64,000 bases of DNA, taken from assembly GCF_031755915.1 (NCBI RefSeq), contig NC_083388.1, positions 13,714,501 through 13,778,500 of the forward strand. The letters run 5' to 3'. The notes under the pieces are model-generated. The model saw only the letters and a program-made list of their open reading frames with translations, made no database searches and was not told where the DNA came from. A program made the position numbers and the translations under genes. Shown in pieces: positions 10,281 to 21,290 of the stretch (its first letter is position 1; each line of letters starts with the position of its first letter). Source of the stretch: Ziziphus jujuba (taxonomy: Eukaryota; Streptophyta; Magnoliopsida; Rosales; Rhamnaceae).

Positions 10281-11329
10281 TTATGCGAATCCGCCCAAAC
10301 CGGCATAACTGGCAACCCGATAGGGTGCCGATCCGATACGGATGAAGACCGGACCGATCACTAGGGCTCAAGCTATGAGATTTAGGGGCAACCTTGTTGC
10401 CTTTATCCAGGGAGTAATTCATTCTCAAGAGGGCTTGTCCATATCCGAAGATCCAAAATCTATTTTGACCATACAAGTGGTGGAAGCCGATACGGACTCG
10501 GGTAGCGATTTTGGTGCATTTATGGAGTCTGGATAGCATGAAATGGTTCCAATGCTTCATGGATTCAATACATATGCCTAAGAGGTCATGGAATCAATTC
10601 AAGGCAGGTTTTGCTGTATTACCCATTGACTTTACTATATTTTACTAAGTTGGCTTTTTCTCCTTCCTCTAAGCAAGGGCAATGTGTGGGACTTCATGAT
10701 CAGCCTATTCGGCATTCTACAAAGCATATGGAAGCTGATTTGGAGCTTAAATTGGTCATAGATTGGTTAAAGTCAACTTAGTCAAAAAGATAATATTTTA
10801 GTTTTCTAATTTGGTTTCTATTTTTTGTTTTAGAAAATTACCTTTATTTATTTATTTGCTGGACAAAGAAGTTTAGGAAAGTTATTATTTTCATTGTAAA
10901 TTAATTAATTCATAATCTATAATAAAGAAATTAATTAATCAAAATTAAATTAAGAAATGATAGAAAAAATTCAGTCATATTAGGAAACAATAAGCATGGC
11001 CGGTTTTCCCTTTAGTTTTTAGGGTTTTATCTTAGCCTATATAATGACTTATTTTTTAGGAAGAACACATTATTAATAATATTCAGAATTTAGTTTGTGA
11101 GATTTAATTTCTCTTTGTTCTTTTGAACACCTAAAATACCATTAGTGAGTGAGTGTTTTAGTTTGAATTATCAATAGGAAATTCATTACCTATTGTGGCA
11201 TCTTCATTATACCAAGGTTTTTAATCACCAAGTCAGTTAGGGGTCAAGGTAACCATTAGAACTTCAACATAATTAGATCTGGGCTAATATAATATGGATT
11301 TAGAGGCAGGTCGTTCTAGGTTCGTATCA
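10281..11329 (+). repeat. 5' LTR of element A (1049 bp)
   Basis: It aligns along its length with 14870-15987 and ends GGTTCGTATCA. It starts TTATGCGAAT where the partner has TGATGCGAAT, so the terminal TG has mutated. A TATA-like CCTATATAATG lies near 11035, just before a leader-like region. The LTR also holds a 64-codon open stretch (10342-10536) with GPITRAQAMRF, similar to the C-terminal tail encoded in G1 LTRs. Confidence 0.85.
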
Positions 11330-11345
11330 TTCGATATCAGAGCCG
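11330..11345 (+). other. Degenerate primer binding site of element A
   Basis: TTCGATATCAGAGCC follows the LTR directly and resembles the tRNA-Met PBS TTGGTATCAGAGCC with changes at the GG pair. The rest of the leader (11346-12430) is T-rich with no clear coding content. Confidence 0.6.
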
Positions 11346-12429
11346 AATTTTGTTCAGGTTTGATCTATCTTTATTTGCTTTATTTGTTTTGTGTTAATTT
11401 GCAATTTTAGCATTAGGTTAAGGTTACATCTATCTCATACATGTTTAGCATCTAAATTTGGATTTGGATTTCCTTGTTTTACCATATTTTTGTTTCCTCG
11501 TTTATTGGTTGTTTTTCATCATTGTTCTTGTTAATTTTGGTTGTTGTTGATTTTTCTTTACTGTTTTAGTTTTAAATTTTTGCATTCATATATTCAAAGA
11601 AAAAAAAAAAAAGAAAAGCCCAACAAATATAAAACTAAAAATAAAAATATAAAAAAACTGCACAATTTGTATTTTGTTTGGGAGGTCATAGGTTTGATGA
11701 TTGTTTGGTGTTGGAATTGCAATTTTGGTGTTGATTCTTGCTACTGCAGTTTTCCAATGTTCTGTGAGTAAAGAAAAAAAAAAGCCGAATAAAAAAAAAT
11801 TTCAATTTGTTGAATTTGGTGTTGAAACTTGTTGCTGGAAATTTCTTGGAGCTGCCATTTTGTTTATTATTTATTCAATATTTAGAGTTGCTGGAGAATT
11901 ATTTTTGTTGCTGGATATTTGAATTTTGGGTGCCTAATTATTTGGATTAAAATTAGATAAAGGATTTGATACAAAACTAGAATTACAAGAACAACAACCA
12001 ACATTATTTTTTAATTTTGTTCGTGTTCGAAATTCTTTTTCTAAAATTTTGTTCTTCAATCTTTAATTTCTTCCCATCTAGTCCAGTTCTTATTGATTCC
12101 AAAATTTTCTTGTAATTTGCCTTATTTTGCTTAGAAAAGCCGAAAACTATGTTTCACCAATTCATTTGGTATTGCTTGCTTTTGCTACTGTTTTGTTGAT
12201 AAGTTAAATTAAAACATACTTGTGATCTAATTGCTATTTTGTGGGTGTTTTAACTAGAACTTTGAGATAATTCTTTAAGTGAAAAAATGCAATAGTGTGT
12301 TAGTTTAAAAGAGGGTAAAAGTGGAAACTAGTGTGAAAACACAAGTGGCGAGACCTCGATTGAGTGAAACACATGAGGGACTAATTTTTTGTGAGAATTT
12401 ATTTTATTTTGCACACCACTAAGAATTAA

Positions 12430-13555
12430 TGAAGAAGAATCCATAGGATTCCATGGTGATTCCCGAGTTACGGGGAGTGGTGATCAAATGGACATGAGGG
12501 CTATCTTGGAATAATTGTAGTGGATGAATGCTCAATTTCATCACATAAATCAAAGGATGATCATAATAGAAACATCTCATGGTGGACCAAATTTGAGGCA
12601 AGAGTTCCATGGAGGTTGAGGTTGATGTCGAGGAGGCCGTGGACGACCTAGAGAGGAGCTTGAAGAGGAAAATTTTGGAGATGATTTCGAGGAGGGAATG
12701 GATGAAACACTTGCTGTCCAAGAGAGGCTAGGCGTGGGAGGCATAGGAGAGAGGAGGTAGATGATGATCTTGGCAACATCAAGGTAAACATACCACTTTT
12801 CATGGGAAAAAGTGACCCAAAACCTTACTTGGAATGGGAGGAGCGTATGGAGATAATCTTCAATTGGCACAACTATTTAGAGGCTAAGAAGGTGAAATTG
12901 GTAGCAATGGAATTTGGCCATTATGCACTCCAATGGTCGACTAATGAGCAAAATACTCGAAGGAGAATAGGTGACGAATTGATTACTACATGGTGACAAA
13001 TGAAAGAAGCCATGAGGAAGCGATTTGTACCATCACACTATCATAGGTTGCTGCATCGAAGGCTTCAATCTTTATCTCAAAGAAGTAGGTCCATGGAGGA
13101 TATTATAAGGAGATGGAGATGCTTATGATGAGGTTAAGCATGAATGAAGATAGAGAAGTAACCATGGCAAGGTTTCTTAGTGGTTTGAATCGTGAAACAA
13201 TGAATTAACTAGAATTGCAACAATATGTGGAATTTAAGGAGATGTTACATGTGGCTATTAAATTAGAGCATCAATTCAAGAGAAGGGGTGTAGGTTCATG
13301 GTTTGGAGGTGTTTCCAACAGCAAAAGGTCAAATCCAAGTGCTTGGATAAGCAATCCCATCTATAATTCAAAGCCAAAACCGAAACTAGGTGAAAAAAGC
13401 TCCAATCGCCAAAAAGAGAGTCCAAAGCCGAATCTGTCCAAGCACCAAAGAATAAGGTAAAATTTGATCCTAAACCTTCAAGATCTAGAGAAATTATTTG
13501 TTATAAGTGCCAGGGATGAGGACACATCGCTAGCCAATGCCCAAATAGAAGAATC
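12430..13555 (+). pseudogene. gag of element A, broken
   Basis: Plus-strand pieces match the retrotransposon gag domain of element C: KSDPKPYLEWEERMEIIF (from 12808), AKKVKLVAMEFGHYALQW, then LSMNEDREVTMARFLSGLN (about 13135-13190) and YVEFKEMLHVAIKLEHQ (about 13220). The zinc knuckle near 13497-13545 reads CYKCQG-stop-GHIASQC, so the CCHC box itself holds an in-frame TGA. Several more stops and frameshifts occur. It would have formed the virus-like particle and bound RNA. Confidence 0.75.
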
Positions 13556-14197
13556 ATGATGTTAAAGGGTAATGGTGAGCTAAAATCGGAAAGTGAAGAA
13601 AGTGAGTGTGCAACCGAACAAGGAAAGGAAGAACTTGAAGATGAAACCGAGACACTACATGCATCCAATGCCAAATTAAACTTGGTTTCTAGGAGAGTAC
13701 TTGCTGTATACAAGGATGAGGATCAAGTTCAAAGGGAAAACATCTTCCACACCCAATGTAAAATCCAAGGTAAGATTTGTAGTATGATTATTGATAGTGG
13801 AAGTTGTACAAATGTAATTAGTAATATTGTGGTTGATAAATTAGGCTTAACAACTTTTAAGCATCTCAAACCATATAGATTACAATGGCTTAATGATAGT
13901 GGTGAAATGAAAGTGAATAAACAAGCCAAGGTAAAATTTAGTATAGACAAATATGTGGATGTTGTTTTATGTGATGTTGTGCCTATGCATATCGAACATA
14001 TTCTATTAGGTAGACCATGGCAATTTAATAAAGATGCTACTCATTATGGTCGAGAGAATTGTATTGTTTTTAGATTTAAAGGTAAGAAGGTCAAGCTGGA
14101 GCCATTGAACCCGAAGGAGGTTTTTAGAGACCAACTACAAATGCAACAAAGGAGTGAAGCTGAGAGGCTCAAAGAAAAGGCTAGTATGGACCAATAG
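13556..14197 (+). pseudogene. Aspartic protease segment of element A
   Basis: This 213-codon open stretch matches the protease region of elements B, C and E. It has an acidic linker, then RENIFHTQCKIQGKICSMII, the catalytic triad IDSGSCTNVIS (about residues 79-89), LGRPWQFNKDATHYG and a lysine-rich end. The active-site D-S-G is intact, unlike the DGG or DGR versions in copies B, C and E. It lies in the same element as a broken gag and a deleted pol, so a working polyprotein is not expected. Confidence 0.75.
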
Positions 14198-14343
14198 TTC
14201 CACCATCCATTCAACAAGTGAAATGTGAGCTTGCTGTCCGAGGTAAGTCCTCTAAAACCCAGGTTGAGTGGAAAAACTTTAACAAACCCGAGAGTGAGAA
14301 ACTTTGAGAAAAAGTCGAGAGTGATGCAAAATTCAATAAAACC

Positions 14344-14808
14344 GTGAGTGAGAAAGGAAAAGAAAGAAAGGAAAGGAAAAATAAAAATTTTTATTTGAGT
14401 TTTGAGGATGTTAATAAAGCCATCTTGAGTAAGAAAAAATTGCTGATCATGAATTATAAAGATGCTTATTTAAAAATATTTTTGTTGTATAGAACTTTAT
14501 ATGCCTTGTTGAGAGCTTTACTTTGTGGAAATTTGAAAATTAGGAAGAGATTTGTTGCTAACTTTAAAAGGTGTAATTTTTGCCATAATGTGCATATACT
14601 TCTAGATATTGTTGTGATAGTGTTTGACTCAGGAGATTTGGTTTGGTTGCACTTACGAAAGGAAAGGTTTCCAAAACAAAGGAAGTCAATGCTTATGCCA
14701 CGTGTGGATGGACCTTTTCATGTTTTGGAATGGATTAACGAGAATGCCTACAAACTTGATTTAACAACTGAGTACAATGTTAGGGCCACACTTAATGTTG
14801 GTGATTAA
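14344..14808 (+). pseudogene. Fused RT scar and integrase C-terminal domain of element A
   Basis: The 154-codon open stretch starts in the lysine-rich linker and keeps NYKDAYL. It then jumps to an RT end piece (RFVANFKRCNFC, about 14550-14580). At 14608-14622 it passes straight into [20 protein letters not shown] and DGPFHVLEWINENAYKLDL, the integrase C-terminal domain. The RT palm, RNase H and integrase zinc-binding and catalytic domains are missing. The RT/integrase junction matches those in elements B and C. The reading frame stops at 14808, shortly before the 3' LTR. Confidence 0.78.
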
Positions 14809-14869
14809 TCTCTCTTTACTACAGGTGATGATTTTGATTTGAGGGCAAATCATTTTCAAGAGGGGTAAA

Positions 14870-15987
14870 TGATGCGAATCTGTCCGAACCCACACAACCG
14901 ACAACCTGCTGAGGTGCTAACCCGATATGGATGAAAACCAGGCCGATCAATAGGGCTCAAGCTAAGAGGTTTAGTGATAACCTTATTGCCTTTATCTAGG
15001 GAGTAATTCATTCTCAAGAGGACTTGTCCATACCCAAAGATCCAAGATCTGTTTTGAGCATACAAGTGGTGGAAGCCGATACGGACCCAAGTAGCGATTT
15101 TGGTGCATTTATGGAATTTGGGCAGCATGAAATGGATCCAATGCTTCCTGGATTTAATAAATATGTCTAAGAGGTCATGAAATCAAGTCAAGGAAGCTTT
15201 AAAGGCATCCAAAAAGGGGTTGTGCACACAACATGACAATTTGGCCGGTTTTGTTATATTACCCGCTGGCTTTACTGTATTTTACTGAGTAAGCTTTTTC
15301 TCTTTCCTCCAAGCAAGGGCAACGTGTGGGACTTCATGATCAGCCTATGTGGCATCCTAAAAAGCATATAAAAACTGATTTGGAACTTAAATTGGTCACA
15401 GATTGGTTAAAGTCAACTTAATCAAAAAGATAATATTTTAGTTTCCTAATTTGGTTTCTACTTTTTGTTTTAGGAAATTACCTTTACTTTTTATTTTTAT
15501 TTATTTATTTGCTGGACAAATTACTTTAGAAAAATTATTATTTTATTATTTTCATTGTAAATTAATTAATTCATAATTCACAATAAAGGAATTAATTAAT
15601 CAAAATTAGATTAGGAAAAGAGAGAGAAAATTCGGTCACATTAGGAAACAATAAGCAAGGCCGGTTTTCCCTTTAGTTTTTAGGGTTTTATCTTAGCCTA
15701 TATAAGGGCTTATTTTTTAGGAAGAACACACCATTAATAATATTTAGAATTTATTTTGTAGATTGAATCTCTTTATTCTTTTGAACACCTAAAACACCAT
15801 TAGTGAATGAGTGTTTTAGTTTGACTTATCAATAAAAAAATCCATCACCTATTGTGGCGTCTTTATTATACAAAAGTTTTTAATCATAGGTTGGTTAGGG
15901 ATCAAGGTGATCATTATAACTTGAACATAATTAGATCCAGGCTAATATAATACGAGTTTAGGCGCAGGTCGCCCTACATTCGTATCA
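14870..15987 (+). repeat. 3' LTR of element A (1118 bp)
   Basis: It begins TGATGCGAATC after a purine tract (AAGAGGGGTAAA, 14858-14869) and ends ACATTCGTATCA. It matches the 5' LTR with scattered substitutions and small indels, including a ~40-bp segment near 15200 missing from the 5' copy. TATA-like CCTATATAAGG lies near 15700. Confidence 0.85.
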
Positions 15988-15992
15988 CTTTC

Positions 15993-17040
15993 TGCTGATA
16001 TGAATATTTAGACTCAAAAGCCTTCATACCACATTCAATCCAAAGAGCACACCCCTCTTAAAATGGCCACGTTGTCCACAATAGAAACACGCTTCAGCAC
16101 TCTAGCATACCGTTATATGAAATCTGTCATAAACGCTACAAAATGTATAAGGTAGCCCACTAGACCGACCTCCATGATGGTCATTATATTGCTTAGAATG
16201 GTGAAATCCACTATCATTGCCAATAGACCATTAACTAGTACTATGACCGGGAATACCCCCATGGAATCCACCATAACTAGCATTATGTCTGCCTTTTCTT
16301 AAATAATCTCTATCAACTGCCCCATAACTGAAACTGCCTCTCTTAGATTACTGCTGACTAGAAGTGCTTGAAGATGTACCTTTCAATAATTGTTGTTAAG
16401 GCCTATGCATCTCCATCTAAGCCTTAAACTGTAAAGCTGTCCCCCGCAGAGCCTAATAAGTAAGATGGTGACCTTTTGAGATGCCTTTAGCAATATACTC
16501 ACTCAATCCATTCAAGAATCTCTACTTCTCTACAGTGACATTATGAATAATGAAAAATCCAAACTATGAAAGTTCATTGAACTTCTTCTAATTCTCCATA
16601 ATAGACGTAGTCTCGTGATTCAATCTCTCAAACTCCAACCTCTTGGACTCCTTATAGGCTAGAGGACAAAACTAAACATCAGAAGGCCTCTTTGAACTGC
16701 TCCTATGTGTGGTCCTGTACTACTTGCTCACCAACCCACCAAGAGCAAGCATTGTTTTCCAAAAGGAAACATGCGATCCTAACCTTGTTCTCATCTAGAC
16801 ACTGCATGCCTTCTTCCAAACTCTTCTTAATTGTATCTAACCAGTGGTGCCCTTAAATGTCACTCCACCCAATTTTCTAGCCCGCTTCACTATGGGGCCT
16901 GAAGGATTAGTAAGCATACCGCTCGCCATAGCCTCAGTCAAATGCTCAATGTGCTTAACCAGTAGGTGGCCTTACCCACATCCTCTACTAGTTCCTACTG
17001 ATGTATAGTTCTATCACATATGGAATGCATCTTAGAATCT
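15993..17040 (-). pseudogene. gag remnant of the Tekay-like Gypsy element
   Basis: On the minus strand near 16100-16040 the frame ACFYCGQRGHFKRGV matches a CCHC zinc knuckle whose last cysteine has changed to valine. Further upstream (16400-16960) are degraded blocks consistent with the retrotransposon gag domain, in broken frames. It directly continues the minus-strand remnant left of element A once A and its duplicated CTTTC are removed. Confidence 0.6.
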
Positions 17041-17194
17041 AGATATAAAAGGGAAATTCAACTCAATATAATAATCAACCCAAGTCAATAAAAGAATGAG
17101 ACATTGTCCAGGAAGTAGAAACAATGCCGAAAGGCCACAATTCAAATAACAATGTGGGTCTATCAAAATATTTAAAAAAAAAAAAAAAACTACT

Positions 17195-17206
17195 ATTTTG
17201 ATACCA
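17195..17206 (-). other. Primer binding site of the Tekay-like element
   Basis: On the minus strand it reads TGGTATCAAAAT, a tRNA-Met-type PBS, just inside an LTR end ATCCTATCA at 17210. It fixes the orientation of the old element. Confidence 0.6.
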
Positions 17207-17209
17207 AGC

Positions 17210-18400
17210 TGATAGGATTGCTCCCGGGGCCCCTTCTGGGTACCCAAAACAGCCTTACCCAAGGAAACCCTACTAAACCAGTGCTAAGAGTTTAATGGGA
17301 CCTCCTTATAAATTGGATATAACTTAATAGCATAAAAGAGAAAAAAAAAAAAACCACTTTTAATAGGGATTTTGAAATCATAGTCATACCCATCATGGGT
17401 TGCAACTCAAAAGAAAGAAAAATGAAAATAAGCATATATATTAGGTCAACCACCAAAGCAGACTAAAAGAAAGCAAATGAGTACGAAGATAAATGAAACA
17501 AAATGTATAACAGTCTCATAATTAAGTAGAAAAAAAGGCAGTACATCAACAACAGAAAGTTGTTGAATGTGAAGATGCGATAATGATGTAATATACGGAG
17601 GTCATGATAATGTAAAGATGCATAGACATAATATGCACCAACTGTCAGTCGAGGCCTAAGGAAAATAATTTTAAAAAAAATACAAAACTATAAGATAAGC
17701 TTAGTGAGTGAATAAGTATGATATTATGAAAATAAATATTAATCTTAAAAATCATTCCTCTCAATACATCACTTTCACTCTTTTAAATTCCCTTTGTTGT
17801 TAAATAGTTTTCAAAAAATCCTTAATCATCCCCAATATAACAATTTTGTGAATCGTACAATAAAAAAAAAAAATTAAAACCAGATAATATTCTTTGCCTT
17901 ATAATAAAATACTAATTTATGATCTATAAATTATAACTATCAAAATTCAAAAATATAAATAACCATATACCATTACCATAGCATAACAACAATAAGCATG
18001 TGTACCATATCCCTTACCATAAGTTGTCTCTTAACCACACTAGCGTAAGAGTGTGTCGTCAACTACTGAAGGAGGGGAAAACTGTTAATGTAACCCTTAG
18101 TGTCCTAAAGGTATTGTAGATTGGGACCTCTCATCCAATTTCAAGAATCATGTGGTTATATAGCATATTATATATTAAAGTTTCCTAACTAGCGTTCTTG
18201 CCTCATGCATATCTACTATGTATTAAAAGATATAAAAAAGTTTTCATAGTTTTGCTACCATATATGTGGATAGGTCCATTCTAATATAGGCATGCCCATT
18301 GAATTACAGGTAAGTGACGAGATATCACCGTAAGTAATTGTGCACATCTATCGCAATGTGGACATGTCCACCTGATATAGTAGAATTATAAGTTGACATA
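17210..18400 (-). repeat. 5' LTR of the Tekay-like element
   Basis: The inner end (TGATAGGATTGC on the plus strand) is fixed by the PBS. The region has the AAACTATAAGATAAGCTTAGTGAGTGAATAA block, which reappears in diverged form near 36250. The outer end is not certain because a MITE-like repeat begins at 18401. Confidence 0.5.
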
Positions 18401-18804
18401 GGTTACGTTTGGTATACAAAATAACTATTCTTTTAAAAGTAGGAATAGCTATTCATAGGAATAAAAAATGGAAAAATGATTCATAATTTCTATTTATATG
18501 TTTTGTAAAAATATTGACTTAAAATTAAGATTTAGCTTTTATAAATATATATATTTTTTTAAAATGTTCAAATTTGGTAAAAATTATTTAAAAATTAAAT
18601 TTTATATTTATTTATGTATTTTTAATATGTGATAATCAATTTAAATCTAAATATGATAAGGATATTTCAAAATTTATCCAAATTAAAACATAGGAATAGG
18701 AATTCTGAGGTTTCAAAAAAAAATTATTATTCCTTCAAATGGAGACATATCTATTCTAATGGAATAGCTATTGTCAAATTTAAAAATTTATCAAACATAG
18801 CTAC
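18401..18804. mobile_element. MITE-like repeat with imperfect inverted ends
   Basis: The left end GGTTACGTTTGGTATAC and the complement of the right end (GTAGCTATGTTTGATAA) are imperfect inverted repeats, and GGAATAGCTATT-type motifs recur inside near both ends. The ~400-bp size, high AT content and lack of coding sequence suit a hAT-like non-autonomous element. No clear TSD was seen. Confidence 0.4.
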
Positions 18805-19432
18805 TATCGGAAAATCAATTCAATTTTGTATCGAAAGATTTGAAATTAAGGAATTCAAAATTGAAGTAGTACATATGTATTTGAAATTTAAATAAATTAG
18901 GATTAGCTTGCTTTTAAATTTAAAATAATGTTTTAGGATTACCTAGTTTTTGTGTTTTGGATTACTATGATGAGTTGTTGGGTCGATCTTTTCATGTTAC
19001 TTAGTTGTAATTGTTCTTTATGGTTTTGTTTTCTATGAATTTTATTTATACTCCCTAGTACTCTTTTCCTGTTGGAAGTTTTCTCCATTGCGGTTTTTCT
19101 TCCAACAGTTCTAATGAGGTCCAGCAATTTGTAGTTTCTTTGCATGGTTATTATTGGTGTTTGTACTTTGGTTTTCTTACTTTTTAATAAACTAGATTGT
19201 CTAAGTTTTAGTTCTTAGAAGGTGTCAACCTAGTTGGGATGTCCTAAGTTCTAATGCTTTTTCAAGTACTTGAAAGACTTATGTTTTATGTATTTAAGTT
19301 GAAAAGAAAGAGTGAAAAAAAAAATTATATTCGGTAATTAAAAAATAAAAAATTATTTGTCATGTGAGCTGTTTCCTCCACTATCTTGATATATATGTAT
19401 ATATTTATTTATTCATTTATTAAAGAAACCAA
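18805..19432 (+). repeat. 5' LTR of the deleted Copia element
   Basis: It matches the 3' LTR from GGAAAATCAATTCAA to TTTAAATTTAAAAT, and again from ACTTATGTTTTATGTAT to TATTAAAGAAA. Between them, about 18930-19265 is an extra block absent from the 3' LTR. The start is mutated (TATCGG for TGTTGG). Confidence 0.65.
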
Positions 19433-19435
19433 TAT

Positions 19436-19447
19436 TGGTATCAAAGC
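19436..19447 (+). other. Primer binding site of the deleted Copia element
   Basis: TGGTATCAAAGC directly after the 5' LTR matches the tRNA-Met PBS with one change (AAAGC for AGAGC). Confidence 0.75.
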
Positions 19448-19531
19448 AGGTTCTACACTAGACCTATGCTGAAAAATAAAAATAAAAAAGAAAATCTAGT
19501 TGTTACAATCTATAATTAAGAAAAAAAAAAT

Positions 19532-20989
19532 GGCAGCTCCAGGTAACTCTTACATTCAAAATCGTTTACTCCATTTTTCAAAGATGAAAAGTTATCAGTT
19601 TTGAAGTATCAAAATAAAAACTTTATTCGTTGATTTTGGCTTATGGGAATTAGTTGAGAATGGCTTCACAAATTATGATAATAGAGAAGGAAGAGAAGTA
19701 AGACCAACTACAGCACAATTGAAAGTGTTGAAAGAAAATAAGAAAAACGATGTTAAGGCTTTGTCTATTATTCCATAAGCTTTGAATGAAACAATATTTC
19801 CAAGGATAATGGCTGCAAGTACATCAAAAGAAGCTTGGGAATTACTTCAAAGTGAGTATCAGGAATGGATCAGGTAAAACCTGAGATTGCAAACACTGTT
19901 GTGAACTTGAAACTTTGTTGATGAAAAGTTCAGAGTCAATTTATGATTTTCTTATACAGTTACTAGTGTTGTAAATCAATTAAAATCACTTAGTGAAAGA
20001 ATATATCTTCTCAAAAAGTTGTTGAAAAGGTCTTGAGGAGTTTGAATCCCAAAATTTGATAGTTTAGTAGCCGTAATTGAAGAATCAAAGGCTTTATCTC
20101 AATTATCTTTTTCTAGTCTTAATGGTTCTTTAAAAATGCATAAAGAAAGATTGAACAGGTCTATTGAAATCCGAGCAGAGCATGTTTTAAAGAGCATGCT
20201 TTTCAGGCACATTCCGTAAATATCAAAATTTTTAGAATAAAGGAAAAGGTAAGCTAGAAACCAAAATGGTGAAAGGTATAATAATGGAGATATGCACACT
20301 TGTTAATATTGTAAGAAGAATGGGCATATTGTGGAAAATTGTTGGTATAAAAACAAGGATTCTAATATTTTTTATTGTTCTTTTTGTGAAAAATATAGAC
20401 ATGAAGTTAAAGCCTGTTCGCGTAAACCCAAAACAAATGTTAATTTTGGTGAGAAAAAGCGGAAAAAAAAAATGATGAGGAAAAACTAAAACAAGAAGTT
20501 TGTTTATATCTTGTGTTGGTAATAAGAAAGAAAACTGCTGGTATATTAATACTGGATGCAGTAATCATATGTCTGATGATAAAACTGTATTTGTTTTCTT
20601 GGATGACTGTAAAAAATCTCAAGTTCGCAAGGGAGATGACACAAAACTCAGAAGCCAAGGTAAGGGAGCTGTTTTGGTCGACAGTTGAAAAATTGTGCAT
20701 GATATTATGTATGTACAAGGTTTGACTCAAAATTTGAAAAGCTTGGGACAGTTTACGAAGCCAGGCTATTTCGTCATTTTTGGTGAAGAAAGGTGCATGG
20801 TATAAAAAAAGGAAGGCAAAGAATTGTTTTTATCTGTGAAAATGACGGAAAATAAAATATTTTTCTCTTGATTTTTTTGTTAGACGATGAGATGGAAAAG
20901 CCTGATTTAAAAAGAAGAAAGAAGCTTGAAAATGTCTTTGCAATTGAGGATCTAAAAGCTGCTGACAAGATTGATGCTGGTGAAGTTTA
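19532..20989 (+). pseudogene. Copia gag and protease remnant
   Basis: From ATG at 19532 (MAAPGNSYI) the broken frame shows the UBN2 gag pattern: DFGLWELVENGF, LKENKKNDVKALSII, STSKEAWELLQSEY and VVEKVLRSLNPKFDSLVAVIEES. A zinc knuckle CKYCKKNGHIVENCW (about 20295-20340) is followed by a second one, CSFCEKYRHEVKAC. The protease box appears as WYINTGCSNHMSDD (about 20540-20580), where the catalytic aspartate of DSGCSNHM has become asparagine or been lost. Stops and indels occur throughout. No integrase or RT follows. Confidence 0.75.
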
Positions 20990-21004
20990 AATTAAGGGAG
21001 GATT

Positions 21005-21290
21005 TGTTGGAAAATTAATTCAAATTTTGTATTCAAAGATTTGAAATTGAGGAATTCAAAATTGCAGTAAACTGTATTTGAAATTTAAATAAATTGGGAT
21101 TAGCTTGTGTTTAAATTTAAATTAGTGCTCTAAAGTCTATAAAAACTTATGTTTTATGTATCAAAGTATGAAAAGAAAGAGTGAAAATATATATATATAT
21201 ATATTGGGTAATAAAAAAAAAAAGTTTTTGTTCTATGAGTTATTTCATCCTCTATATTTTAAATATATATATATATATATATATTATTAA
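21005..21290 (+). repeat. 3' LTR of the deleted Copia element
   Basis: It begins TGTTGGAAAATTAATTC right after a purine tract and ends near TATTATTAAAGAAAG. It is shorter than the 5' LTR because it lacks the ~330-bp block. It holds TA microsatellites near 21188 and 21265. Confidence 0.65.

Larger units (their letters stand above)
10281..15987 (+). mobile_element. Element A: Ty3/Gypsy LTR element with internal deletion, TSD CTTTC
   Basis: Two LTRs (10281-11329 and 14870-15987) flank a degenerate tRNA-Met PBS, a leader, gag, protease, a short RT scar and the integrase C-terminal domain. Five-base repeats CTTTC at 10276-10280 and 15988-15992 flank the whole unit, and the Tekay-like gag/protease sequence continues on both sides. 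It is therefore one insertion into that older element. The RT core, RNase H and integrase core are absent. Its LTR family appears again at 47771-48906 and, diverged and inverted, at 61287-62063. Confidence 0.88.
6970..18400 (-). mobile_element. Decayed Tekay/Del-like Ty3/Gypsy element, split by two later insertions
   Basis: Read on the minus strand the order is 5' LTR (about 18400-17210), PBS, gag with a CCHC knuckle (about 17040-15993), protease, RT, RNase H, an integrase remnant (down to about 7060) and the start of a 3' LTR (7045-6970). The gag and protease parts are separated by element A (10281-15987), and the protease/RT linker is split by a TRIM palindrome (9229-9478). All reading frames are broken. 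The lineage name rests on the motif order and on the PPT/LTR junction style (AAGGGGGTAAAC|TGTGACGACC) and is tentative. Confidence 0.6.
18805..21290 (+). mobile_element. Internally deleted Copia element
   Basis: Two related LTRs (18805-19432 and 21005-about 21290) flank a PBS, a decayed gag with zinc knuckle, and a protease start. Integrase and RT are missing: the protease-like region runs almost directly into the polypurine tract TTAAGGGAGGATT (20992-21004). The LTRs differ by a ~330-bp block present only in the 5' copy. Confidence 0.7.

Noticed and set aside
12419..12870. Two ~100-codon minus-strand frames, Ser/Pro-rich
   Set aside because: They are antisense to the broken gag of element A on the plus strand.
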